From: Cellvibrio sp. KY-GH-1
Lineage (GTDB): Bacteria; Pseudomonadota; Gammaproteobacteria; Pseudomonadales; Cellvibrionaceae
Assembly (NCBI RefSeq): GCF_008806975.1
Contig: NZ_CP031728.1
Coordinates: forward strand, 1,612,001-1,676,000
Direction of reading: 5' to 3'
DNA length: 64,000 bases
Part shown: one piece after another, positions 56,333 through 64,000 of the stretch
How the letters are laid out: the number at the start of each line of letters is the position of its first letter
Numbering within the stretch: the first letter of the stretch is position 1
Notes under the pieces: model-generated
Told to the model about the DNA's origin: nothing
What the model saw: only the letters and a program-made list of their open reading frames with translations
Database searches by the model: none
Made by a program: the position numbers and the translations under genes

Positions 56333-56482
56333 TAAGCCCCACCAAACAAAAATCGGAATCATTGTTATTCTTAGTATTTTTTCCTTGAGCATCAAACACT
56401 TAGAAATCGCTTTTGCTTGACACCTCCCGCTTCCGGAGCCAGACTCTCCCTTTGTTTTTATTCCCTTAATAAGGAGAGCGCC

Positions 56483-56953
56483 ATGAAAGGTGATCCACAA
56501 GTTATCGCCGTATTAAATAAAGTATTAGGAAATGAGCTGGTAGCAATTAACCAATACTTCCTTCATTCACGCATGTATAAAGACTGGGGCCTAAAAGAAC
56601 TGGCCGACCACGAGTACCATGAATCCATTGATGAAATGAAACATGCCGATGCACTCGTCGAGCGCATTTTGTTTTTGGAGGGATTACCCAACCTGCAAGA
56701 CTTGGGCAAGTTGCAAATCGGCGAAGACACCAAGGAAATGTTGGAGTGCGATTTAAAACTGGAACTCAAAGCCATTCCAGACCTGCGCGATGGAATTTTG
56801 ATTTGCGAAAGTGTGCGTGACTTTATCAGCCGCGACTTATTGAAAAAAATACTTGAGTCCGAAGAAGAACACGTAGACTGGCTGGAAACTCAATTGTCTT
56901 TGATTGATAAAGTAGGCATTCAAAATTATTTGCAATCCAAAATGGAAGGTTAA
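56483..56953 (+). CDS. bfr: Bacterioferritin
   Basis: Heme-containing ferritin that oxidises Fe2+ and stores it as mineral. The 156-residue protein has the ferroxidase ligands E18, E51, H54, E94, E127 and H130 positions conserved ([43 protein letters not shown]), and M52 in DEMKHAD is the heme axial ligand. ATG 56483 follows AAGGAG, so the longer upstream frame is not used. It ends at a perfect 12-bp terminator. Confidence 0.96.
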   Translation: MKGDPQVIAVLNKVLGNELVAINQYFLHSRMYKDWGLKELADHEYHESIDEMKHADALVERILFLEGLPNLQDLGKLQIGEDTKEMLECDLKLELKAIPDLRDGILICESVRDFISRDLLKKILESEEEHVDWLETQLSLIDKVGIQNYLQSKMEG

Positions 56954-56980
56954 TTCACTTACATTTTATATTGCACAATA

Positions 56981-57011
56981 AACAAAGGAGCCGACGGCTC
57001 CTTTGTTTTTT
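56981..57011 (+). terminator. Intrinsic terminator of bfr
   Basis: AACAAAGGAGCC-GAC-GGCTCCTTTGTT is a 12-bp perfect stem followed by TTTTT. It should also face the leftward gspB transcript. Confidence 0.92.
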
Positions 57012-57040
57012 CGCGGTTCACTTTTTAAGATAAACTGAAA

Positions 57041-57901
57041 TTACATATTGATCCAGCCGTTGAGCGCTCGCAGCTTAAAAACAACATTTCCGCGTTTAAG
57101 TACCACACCATCTTCAAATATTTCCTGCACGACCAGTTGGCTCGATGCGGCAATATTTCCCACTCCCAAGGTTTGCCCATTTATAACAACCGTACTCACG
57201 CCACCCGCTAAAAAATTATGGCGCTGATAACTAATTGTTGGAATTTGTTGCTTGGTGTTCCACGGCAATTCATTAAAATCCTGCACATTTGTGAGGCTGG
57301 CAAAAGTGCGCGCCGGTGGTGCTTCGGCCGCTTCACGCATACTGGTGGTGTCAGTAATCAAAGAGGGTTGGGCAGCGACAGCGGGCTGTGCAAATGGATC
57401 CTCAATTGATTCAGACCCCGCAGGTTCTTCCGCCGCATAAAGTTGATTCACTTGTGGATCTGCCGATGCGGGTTTTGTTTCGGGAGCAGCATAAAGCTGT
57501 TCTACCACCGCAGTCGGCTTAGGTGCGATCACTGATTCTGGAGATCTGACTTCCGCGAGTGACGGTGATTTCGGGTCACTAAGCGTATTGCTTTCTACGT
57601 TTACCGTCTCTGCTTGCTGCGAAGATTTCACGGCGCCATTTGCGGATATCGACTCAACCGATACAACCGCTGTCGGCATTTTATTCACCTGGATCGTTTT
57701 GGGTTTGGCAATAAACCAATAGACACAGGCGACCAATGCAACAACCGAAAGAGAAATCGCAATATATAACTTCTGCTTATTTTCCGGTTTATCGGCCAGC
57801 ACCATCGCTGGTGCAGGGTGCATGGTATTTAAACCGGGCACAGTATCCTGATTTTTGCGCTCGTTATCGGCGCGATTCAAGGCATCCAAAATGAGTGACA
57901 T
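57041..57901 (-). CDS. gspB: Type II secretion accessory protein GspB
   Basis: Partner of the GspA ATPase in assembling the type II secretion secretin. The 286-residue protein starts with the family signature MSLILDALNRADNERKNQ, has one transmembrane helix (about 45-65), a long Pro/Ala/Ser-rich periplasmic linker, and the C-terminal GspB domain LPWNTKQQIPTISYQRHNFL followed by LGVGNIAASSQLVVQEIFED. It is 3 bases downstream of gspA, so it is the second gene of the operon. Confidence 0.92.
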   Translation of the reverse strand: MSLILDALNRADNERKNQDTVPGLNTMHPAPAMVLADKPENKQKLYIAISLSVVALVACVYWFIAKPKTIQVNKMPTAVVSVESISANGAVKSSQQAETVNVESNTLSDPKSPSLAEVRSPESVIAPKPTAVVEQLYAAPETKPASADPQVNQLYAAEEPAGSESIEDPFAQPAVAAQPSLITDTTSMREAAEAPPARTFASLTNVQDFNELPWNTKQQIPTISYQRHNFLAGGVSTVVINGQTLGVGNIAASSQLVVQEIFEDGVVLKRGNVVFKLRALNGWINM

Positions 57902-57904
57902 AAA

Positions 57905-59611
57905 CTACAGCCCTTTTGCCCCGATTTGTTGTTGAAGTTTTTGTTCATCCAATTCTGCCAGTGGCTTATCCATCCCCAAGGCCTCATTCAAACGTCGCAG
58001 GGTTTGTTCATTAAAAACGCCATCCGGAAGAATGCCATTATTGGCTTGAAATAATTCAATTCGCTTTTGCAAGCGATCCGTAAAAAACTGTCGCGTTAAT
58101 GGCGCAGGTTGTTGATCCAGCTTGGCGAATTGCTCTGCAACCCAGGTTACCAAGTCACTGCGATCCCCCAACTGCAAACTGCCTTCAAACCCTGCTGGAC
58201 GAGACCAGACATACAAAAAATCACCATTCCATTGCACTACCAATTCGCTCCAGGGAATCACTTTTTCTGCACCATCGACCAAAAACAAAGCATGATTTTC
58301 GCTAAGTCCAATCAACAAGGCATAAACCCATTTTTTATCCGGCGTGGCGAGTGTCATAACGCCGGGGCGATTTAATTCCTTTAATTCATCCCAGGAGTTC
58401 AACTTGGCTTTAGCGCATTCATACGTAGATTTATTTAGCGATGTACAAGGCGCTTGTTTATCAATTGCATTCAGGCCGGCAAACTTAAATAACGCCAATT
58501 GAGCAGCAACCTGGTCGCGGGTTGCCACATTGGTGAGCAAATTTTCTACGGGAGCCGCAATAGCGGACGAAGAGGAAGTAGCAACACTGGATACAAATCG
58601 GCGCGCATCAATCACACTGCCCGATGCCACCAAACTGGCATCCACCGATGAGTGCTGTGTATTGCTGGAAGTAGCATTTGCTGGCACCTGATCAGGAACC
58701 AAAAACCATACACCCGCCATCACCAAAGCAACAACACCAACAAACACCGCATGCCAGGATGTACGCGAAGCGGCGGCTTCTTTTACCTCCTGCTGTGTTG
58801 CCGTACCCGCCACTTCCTTTACCGCAGCAGCAAAAATTTGTTTATCCACTTGATGGCGATTTTGCGCATACGCCCCCAACAACAAACGCTCACAAATCAC
58901 ATTTATCAAACGCGGGATACCGCCGCTAAACTCGTGAATTTTTTTGATGATTGCATCACTGAAAGGCAATTGATGCTCTGGCATCCCCGCCACTTTTAAG
59001 CGGTGATAAATATAAGCTTTGCTCTCCACCAGATTTAACGCTTCCAGATGAAACCGCGCCGTAATGCGTTGCGATAATTGGCGCAGCGCTGGGCGAGCCA
59101 ATAGCTTCTTTAATTCCGGCTGCCCCACCAGCATGATTTGCAGTAATTTTTCGGTTGTTGTTTCTAAATTAGTCAGCAGGCGAATTTGCTCCAGCACAGG
59201 CACTTTTAGCAACTGCGCTTCATCAATCAATAAAACGGTTTTACGCCCTTTGCGATGGTTATCCAGCAGAAATTGGTTGAGCGCATCCGTCAACACCTTT
59301 ACCGTCAACTCATCCGCAATGTACTCCACTCCCAGCTCATCGCAAATAGTCGAGAGCAGCTCGGGTGCGCTGGCCATGGGGTTCAGGATAATGGCGATAT
59401 CCGTATTGCCAGGTAACTGCTCCAACAAGCAGCGAATGATGGTGGTCTTACCGGTACCCACCTCACCTGTAAGCATTACAAATCCGCCGTTTTGAATTCC
59501 ATACAGCAGGTGCGCCAACGCCTCCCGATGCTGGTCACTCATAAAGAGGTAGCGTGGGTTTACGGCAATGGAAAAGGCAGGCTCTTTTAGCCCAAAAAAT
59601 TCGTGATACAT
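57905..59611 (-). CDS. gspA: Type II secretion ATPase GspA/ExeA
   Basis: A 568-residue AAA+ membrane ATPase that, with GspB, inserts the secretin through peptidoglycan. Walker A is GEVGTGKTT (49-57), Walker B is TVLLIDEAQ (125-133), and a single transmembrane helix spans about 285-306. The periplasmic part has a C39-like region and a C-terminal peptidoglycan-binding domain (RIELFQANNGILPDGVFNE). In Cellvibrio-type bacteria this system exports plant-polysaccharide hydrolases; that link is context, not sequence proof. Confidence 0.93.
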   Translation of the reverse strand: MYHEFFGLKEPAFSIAVNPRYLFMSDQHREALAHLLYGIQNGGFVMLTGEVGTGKTTIIRCLLEQLPGNTDIAIILNPMASAPELLSTICDELGVEYIADELTVKVLTDALNQFLLDNHRKGRKTVLLIDEAQLLKVPVLEQIRLLTNLETTTEKLLQIMLVGQPELKKLLARPALRQLSQRITARFHLEALNLVESKAYIYHRLKVAGMPEHQLPFSDAIIKKIHEFSGGIPRLINVICERLLLGAYAQNRHQVDKQIFAAAVKEVAGTATQQEVKEAAASRTSWHAVFVGVVALVMAGVWFLVPDQVPANATSSNTQHSSVDASLVASGSVIDARRFVSSVATSSSSAIAAPVENLLTNVATRDQVAAQLALFKFAGLNAIDKQAPCTSLNKSTYECAKAKLNSWDELKELNRPGVMTLATPDKKWVYALLIGLSENHALFLVDGAEKVIPWSELVVQWNGDFLYVWSRPAGFEGSLQLGDRSDLVTWVAEQFAKLDQQPAPLTRQFFTDRLQKRIELFQANNGILPDGVFNEQTLRRLNEALGMDKPLAELDEQKLQQQIGAKGL

Positions 59612-59879
59612 AAATGCTTACAGGTCTTTGAAATACTTATTGTCATAGCGCGCTGAATAGCTAATCGCAGTGCGCTGCCGAATCATAACAGGCCTGAGAG
59701 TCCACCGTTACCTTCTTGTTCCCTTTCATGGCGAGCGACCGTCCAAACCGGTCAAATACCCCCATGTTGATTGCCCGAAAAGCGCCAAATTGGTACCATT
59801 GCCGCCTTTTTACACAGGCGACCTCCCGCCCCCGCTATCCTGCCGGTTTCGATTATTTTCCAATCTATAGAGAGTCTCT

Positions 59880-62789
59880 ATGTCAGTTGATTTTCGCTCA
59901 GCTCCCCTTTCTTCATTGGCTTATCACGACGAGTTTGTGCAACGCCATATCGGGCCAGATGCCCAGCAAACTGCCACTATGCTGGCAACACTGGGCGTTA
60001 GCTCAGTCAAGGAGCTGATTGATAAAACCGTACCCGAAGGTATCCGCCTGAAAGGCGAGCTGAACCTGGGGACCGCCATCACTGAAACCGAAGCGCTGGC
60101 CCAGCTCAAAGCAATCGCCAGCAAGAACAAGATTTTCAAAAACTACATAGGTATGGGTTACCACGACACCCATGTTCCCCATGTAGTACTGCGCAACGTA
60201 TTGGAAAATCCGGGCTGGTACACAGCGTATACGCCTTACCAACCAGAGATTGCTCAAGGCCGTTTGGAAGCACTGCTGAACTACCAGCAAATGATCATCG
60301 ACCTCACCGGTATGGAAATGGCGAACGCCTCGGTATTGGATGAAGGCACAGCGGCGGCCGAAGCCATGGCCATGTGTAAACGCCAAAACAAGAAGAGCAA
60401 ATCCGATGTGTTCTTTGTGGATGCCGATACTCACCCGCAAACCATCGCCGTAGTAAAAACCCGCGCCGAGCATTTCGGCTTTGAGGTAGACGTTGCCCCC
60501 ATTGACCAATTGGCCAATGGCGATTACTTCGGTGCCCTGCTCTCCTACCCGGGTTCAAGCGGCCAGATTCGCGATCTCACCGCCATCATCGAAACCGCAC
60601 ACAGCAAGAATGCGCTGGTGACTGTAGCCACTGACCTTATGGCCCTGCTGGTGTTGAAATCGCCCGGCGCTATGGGTGCCGATGTAGTCGTCGGCACCAG
60701 CCAACGCTTTGGTGTACCGCTTGGTTTCGGCGGCCCGCACGCCGGCTTCTTCGCCTTCCGCGATGCTTACAAGCGCTCCGCACCAGGCCGTATTATTGGT
60801 GTTTCTATTGATGCGCGCGGTAAACAAGCGCTGCGTATGGCGATGCAAACGCGCGAGCAACATATCCGCCGCGAAAAAGCCAACTCCAACATTTGTACCT
60901 CGCAAGTATTGCTTGCGGTGATGAGTGTGTTCTACGCCATTTATCACGGCCCGGACGGTTTAAAACGTATCGCCAACCGTGTGCACCGTTTAACAACCAT
61001 CGCCGCTGCGGCACTGAAAGCCAAAGGTTTTGGCATCAGCAACGCCAACTTCTTTGACACTATTACTGTCAATGTGGGCGATAACCAAAAAGCCATCAAT
61101 CAAGCTGCACTCGCCGCCGAAATTAACCTGCGCCTCGTTGGTAATGACTCGCTCGGCATCAGCATCAACGAAACCACTGCCGCCGCAGATTTGGAAAATT
61201 TACTCGCCGTGTTCGGCGTAACCGGCGTAGAACTTTCGTCACTGGATGCGCAAATTCGCGATGGCAAAAACATCACCGCCAACAATGCCATCCCGGCGGA
61301 TTTGTTGCGCACTGATGCAGTACTGACTCACCCGGTATTCAATACTTATCACAGCGAAACCGAAATGTTGCGCTACCTGAAGCGTTTGGAGTCAAAAGAT
61401 ATCGCGCTTAACAATGCGATGATTCCACTCGGCTCCTGCACCATGAAGTTGAACGCTACTGCTGAAATGATTCCAGTCACCTGGCCGGAATTTGGCAAGC
61501 TGCATCCGTTTGCACCGATTGATCAAGCGCAAGGCTACAAAGAATTATTTGAAGAGCTGCAAGAAATGCTCAAAGCCTGTACCGGTTACGATGCCATCAG
61601 CTTGCAACCTAACGCCGGTTCACAAGGTGAATACGCAGGTCTTGTTGCGATAAAAAAATATTTTGAAAGCAAAGGCGAAACCCAGCGCGATATTTGTTTA
61701 ATTCCCGCGTCTGCACACGGCACCAACCCTGCCTCTGCGCAAATGGTCAGTTACAAAGTGGTAGTCGTTGCCTGCGACAATAAAGGCAACGTCGACTTGA
61801 CCGATCTCGCTGAAAAAATTGCAACCTACGGCAATCAAATCGCGTGCATCATGTGTACCTATCCTTCCACTCACGGCGTGTTTGAAGAAGGCATTACCCA
61901 ACTGTGCGATATGGTCCACGCAGTAGGCGCACAGGTATATATCGACGGCGCCAACATGAACGCACTGGTGGGCGTTGCAGCTCCCGGTAAATTCGGTGGT
62001 GATGTATCGCACTTGAACCTGCACAAAACTTTCTGTATTCCACACGGCGGTGGCGGCCCAGGCATGGGGCCAATCGGCGTTGGCAAACACTTGGAACCTT
62101 TCTTGGCAGCTCACCCGGTACAGCCCGTACCCGGTACCGATGTAAATAACGGCACCATTTCCGCTGCACCTTGGGGTTCTGCGAGCATCCTGCCAATCAG
62201 CTGGATGTACATCAAAATGATGGGCGCTGTCGGCATGCGTCAAGCTACTGAATTTGCGATGTTGAACGCAAACTATGTCGCGAAGAAATTAGAAGCGGCC
62301 TACCCGATTCTGTACAAAGGCACCAATGGTTTTGTTGCGCACGAATGTCTGCTGGATTTGCGCCCACTGAAAGAAGCCAGCGGCATCAGTGAAGAAGATA
62401 TCGCCAAGCGTTTGATGGATTTTGGTTTCCACGCACCGACAATGTCATTCCCGGTTGCCGGCACTTTGATGATTGAACCCACCGAATCCGAATCAAAAAT
62501 CGAATTGGATAAATTCATCGAAGCTATGCTGATTATCCGTAAAGAAATCGATCAAGTGATCAACGGTGAAATCTCCGCAGAAGCTAGCGCACTGCACAAC
62601 GCACCGCACACCCAAGATGACGTACTGGAAGAAAACTGGACTCGCGCCTACTCACGCGAAGTTGCAGGCCGCCCAGCTAGCTGGTTGAAAAACCACAAGG
62701 TATGGCCTTCAGTAAATCGTATCGATAACGTTTATGGGGACCGCAATTTAGTGTGTAGCTGCCCAAGCATTGAAAATTATGTAGAGTAA
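59880..62789 (+). CDS. gcvP: Glycine dehydrogenase (decarboxylating), P-protein
   Basis: PLP enzyme of the glycine cleavage system, releasing CO2 from glycine onto lipoylated H-protein. The single-chain 969-residue form has the PLP lysine in [21 protein letters not shown] and the N-terminal half with [13 protein letters not shown] and [10 protein letters not shown]. No gcvT or gcvH flanks it here, which is a known arrangement in some bacteria. The upstream 268 bases contain no convincing glycine riboswitch. It ends before a terminator. Confidence 0.96.
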   Translation: MSVDFRSAPLSSLAYHDEFVQRHIGPDAQQTATMLATLGVSSVKELIDKTVPEGIRLKGELNLGTAITETEALAQLKAIASKNKIFKNYIGMGYHDTHVPHVVLRNVLENPGWYTAYTPYQPEIAQGRLEALLNYQQMIIDLTGMEMANASVLDEGTAAAEAMAMCKRQNKKSKSDVFFVDADTHPQTIAVVKTRAEHFGFEVDVAPIDQLANGDYFGALLSYPGSSGQIRDLTAIIETAHSKNALVTVATDLMALLVLKSPGAMGADVVVGTSQRFGVPLGFGGPHAGFFAFRDAYKRSAPGRIIGVSIDARGKQALRMAMQTREQHIRREKANSNICTSQVLLAVMSVFYAIYHGPDGLKRIANRVHRLTTIAAAALKAKGFGISNANFFDTITVNVGDNQKAINQAALAAEINLRLVGNDSLGISINETTAAADLENLLAVFGVTGVELSSLDAQIRDGKNITANNAIPADLLRTDAVLTHPVFNTYHSETEMLRYLKRLESKDIALNNAMIPLGSCTMKLNATAEMIPVTWPEFGKLHPFAPIDQAQGYKELFEELQEMLKACTGYDAISLQPNAGSQGEYAGLVAIKKYFESKGETQRDICLIPASAHGTNPASAQMVSYKVVVVACDNKGNVDLTDLAEKIATYGNQIACIMCTYPSTHGVFEEGITQLCDMVHAVGAQVYIDGANMNALVGVAAPGKFGGDVSHLNLHKTFCIPHGGGGPGMGPIGVGKHLEPFLAAHPVQPVPGTDVNNGTISAAPWGSASILPISWMYIKMMGAVGMRQATEFAMLNANYVAKKLEAAYPILYKGTNGFVAHECLLDLRPLKEASGISEEDIAKRLMDFGFHAPTMSFPVAGTLMIEPTESESKIELDKFIEAMLIIRKEIDQVINGEISAEASALHNAPHTQDDVLEENWTRAYSREVAGRPASWLKNHKVWPSVNRIDNVYGDRNLVCSCPSIENYVE

Positions 62790-62819
62790 TTTTAATTTTG
62801 ATTGTAATCGGACATTTAA

Positions 62820-63040
62820 AATTTAGACAAATACATTAAAAAATAGACAAACCCCGGCGCAAAGCTGGGGTTTTCTGTTTTTGGGCCATTAAAAAACCGA
62901 CAACTTGTACAACCGAGTACAGTTAAGCCCCAATGTCGGTGTAACCACCCACTAAAATCTAAGCAAATACTCAAAACCAGAGAAACACCGGCCTAAGACT
63001 GGGGTTTGCCTGTTTGAATGACATTAAAAACCCGAACCAC
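62820..63040. repeat. Two degenerate copies of an 85-base unit containing the gcvP terminator
   Basis: Unit 1 (62820-62904) and unit 2 (62956-63040) share scattered blocks: CAAATAC, AGA-AAAC, CCGGC, CTGGGGTT, CTGTTT, CATTAAAAA. Only unit 1 keeps a good hairpin and T-tract. This looks like an old tandem duplication. Confidence 0.5.
62849..62875 (+). terminator. Intrinsic terminator of gcvP
   Basis: AACCCCGGC and GCTGGGGTT form a 9-bp stem (one G-U) with loop GCAAA, followed by TTCTGTTTTT, 60 bases after the gcvP stop. Confidence 0.8.
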
Positions 63041-63378
63041 CTCAATACCTTACCTATCTCCCAAAAATCTATAACCAGATTGAAACGTCCTAAGTAGGTT
63101 CCAGCAGCCCCTTGCTGTTGATTTGTGCCTGAATTTGGCCCACATTTGCGTTTAAGACTGACCCGGAATAATACGTATAAGGCACTATCCTAAATGGGGT
63201 TTTCAATGTTCTACCTGAGTCAACATTCGGCACAAAAGTGGGTAAGTTTTTGAGCGCAAATCAACAGCATATAAACTTGCAGCCCATACAATTCGCTTTA
63301 TCAGAATCATCTATCACATCAATCGTCACATAAAATCATAAATTTTATAAATTGTTAGCTACAAAAAGAGATATTCAT

Positions 63379-64000
63379 TTAGCTAATCCCCAGGTGATGG
63401 AAGAAAATTCTGTTGCGCATTTCAGCATCGCGCAGAACTTTGTCCCAGCTAATGACCTCCATATAGAGGTTTATATTATCGTGCCATCGGAACCAGCCGA
63501 GCCGATCTGGCATTGGCTTATAGTCCTTTTCAAACTCGAGCCAATTTTCAACTTTTTGGGTAAGGTCACATACAACATAGCCATAGAAGGGTGTGTTTTG
63601 CGCTATATGAATTTTTCTTCCCTCAGGTGTTTTGAATTTCCCTTCTCTAACTTGATTTACATATCGGACAATTTGTTGAACAGGATCTTCGGTAGAAGAT
63701 GGATTTACAAAATCGTCTCTTTGTGGCTTTTTGAATTCAAAAATTGTTACTGGATTGCTTGCTTCATTATCGCCTCTAAATAAGATTCTTCTGTCATAGG
63801 CTAAAAGATCGGGCCTATCGGTATTTCCTTCATTTAACGGCCGATCAGACGATACATAATTAGTAAAGTTAAGTCTTTCATCAATTATCCACAAATTATG
63901 TTCATTGAATGCAATATTATCAGTATCTTTTCTTCGAGGAAAAATAATGTCATGAACTGCACCCTCGGAAAAATATTTTCCTTCTGGATCAAGCTCCAAA
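63379..64000 (-). CDS. C-terminal part of a protein with a PD-(D/E)xK-like nuclease domain
   Basis: The gene runs off the right edge, so only the last 206 residues are visible. They contain RPDLLAYDRRILFRG followed by TIFEFKKPQRDDF, giving the D...E-x-K spacing of the PD-(D/E)xK fold. Further conserved segments are PVQQIVRYVNQV, TPFYGYVVCDL and FRWHDNINLYMEVISWDK. Similar C-termini, as I remember them, close large ATP-binding proteins found in restriction or defence islands, but the N-terminal part must be seen to decide. Its position after a repeat-bearing spacer suggests an accessory region begins here. Confidence 0.65.
   Translation of the reverse strand, partial: LELDPEGKYFSEGAVHDIIFPRRKDTDNIAFNEHNLWIIDERLNFTNYVSSDRPLNEGNTDRPDLLAYDRRILFRGDNEASNPVTIFEFKKPQRDDFVNPSSTEDPVQQIVRYVNQVREGKFKTPEGRKIHIAQNTPFYGYVVCDLTQKVENWLEFEKDYKPMPDRLGWFRWHDNINLYMEVISWDKVLRDAEMRNRIFFHHLGIS

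Larger units (their letters stand above)
62790..63378. other. Gene-poor stretch downstream of gcvP
   Basis: About 590 bases with no convincing gene on either strand. It holds the gcvP terminator, a degenerate second copy of it, and AT-rich DNA. A short open frame exists on the minus strand near 63000-63200, without a start codon or recognisable domain. Confidence 0.55.

Noticed and set aside
59612..59879. Possible glycine riboswitch upstream of gcvP
   Set aside because: I looked for the conserved glycine aptamer core and found no convincing match or tandem aptamers.
62960..63180. Minus-strand open frame of about 70 codons downstream of gcvP
   Set aside because: No usable start codon, and it reads through the duplicated terminator sequence.
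63090..63185. Possible IS21-like remnant near GGGCCAAATTCAGG on the minus strand
   Set aside because: Only a vague resemblance, with no transposase frame, terminal repeats or target duplication.

Overview
The window looks like chromosome of a gammaproteobacterium close to Cellvibrio and related Cellvibrionaceae or pseudomonads. This rests on gene order and gene content, because I ran no database search. Supporting signs are the blocks pyrG-kdsA-eno-ftsB-ispD-ispF-truD-pcm-nlpD-rpoS and rpoE-rseA-rseB-rseC divergent from nadB, an Anr/FNR regulator, FabV as enoyl reductase, GspA/GspB for type II secretion, and a TonB-dependent receptor grouped with SapC and a flavin halogenase. Most of the DNA is ordinary, tightly packed core genome. 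There are no rRNA or tRNA genes, no CRISPR array and no intact insertion sequence.

Layout. 1-5.3 kb: a truncated membrane protein gene, FNR/Anr, DUF4202, SirB2-like, an exported protein with a CRP-like site in its promoter, TrhO and BolA. 5.3-7.5 kb: DgkA, a PAP2 phosphatase and an MJ1255/VC2487-type glycosyltransferase. 7.5-11 kb: the envelope-stress operon rpoE-rseA-rseB-rseC-arfB, read leftward, with a hairpin terminator at the end of rseB. 11-15.7 kb: nadB, ygfX-sdhE, ygfZ and an HDOD protein. 15.7-25.3 kb: the long leftward housekeeping block from pyrG to rpoS, which lacks surE. 25.5-31.7 kb: recX, a DUF4136 lipoprotein, recA with two LexA boxes, then an inserted divergent pair (a secreted Cys-containing protein and a CadC-like membrane regulator) separating recA from pncC.

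31.8-36.4 kb is the first accessory-looking stretch: a Ser/Thr kinase fused to a pseudokinase, converging on a two-gene operon of a rhomboid protease and a zinc-ribbon/B-box membrane protein, both with helical repeat tails. 36.4-38.4 kb is a hipBA toxin-antitoxin module behind three 13-bp direct repeats. 38.4-47.6 kb holds envelope and lipid genes (CvpA-DUF4124 fusion, LpxL-type and PlsC-type acyltransferases, DUF481, LepB, FabV, MAPEG) and an aldo/keto reductase.

47.7-54.4 kb is the most interesting locus: TonB-dependent receptor, SapC, flavin-dependent tryptophan-halogenase-like protein and a DUF6445 protein with an H-x-D...H...R arrangement, all leftward, behind a perfect 14-bp LacI-type palindrome. 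The likely logic is regulated outer-membrane import coupled to two putative oxidative tailoring enzymes; the substrate is unknown. 54.4-57 kb is iron and oxidative-stress biology (ung, ahpC, bfd, bfr). 57-62.8 kb has gspB-gspA and gcvP. The last kilobase is a gene-poor stretch with a degenerate duplication of the gcvP terminator, followed by the 3' part of a gene encoding a PD-(D/E)xK-like domain that runs off the right edge and may mark the start of a defence or mobile region.
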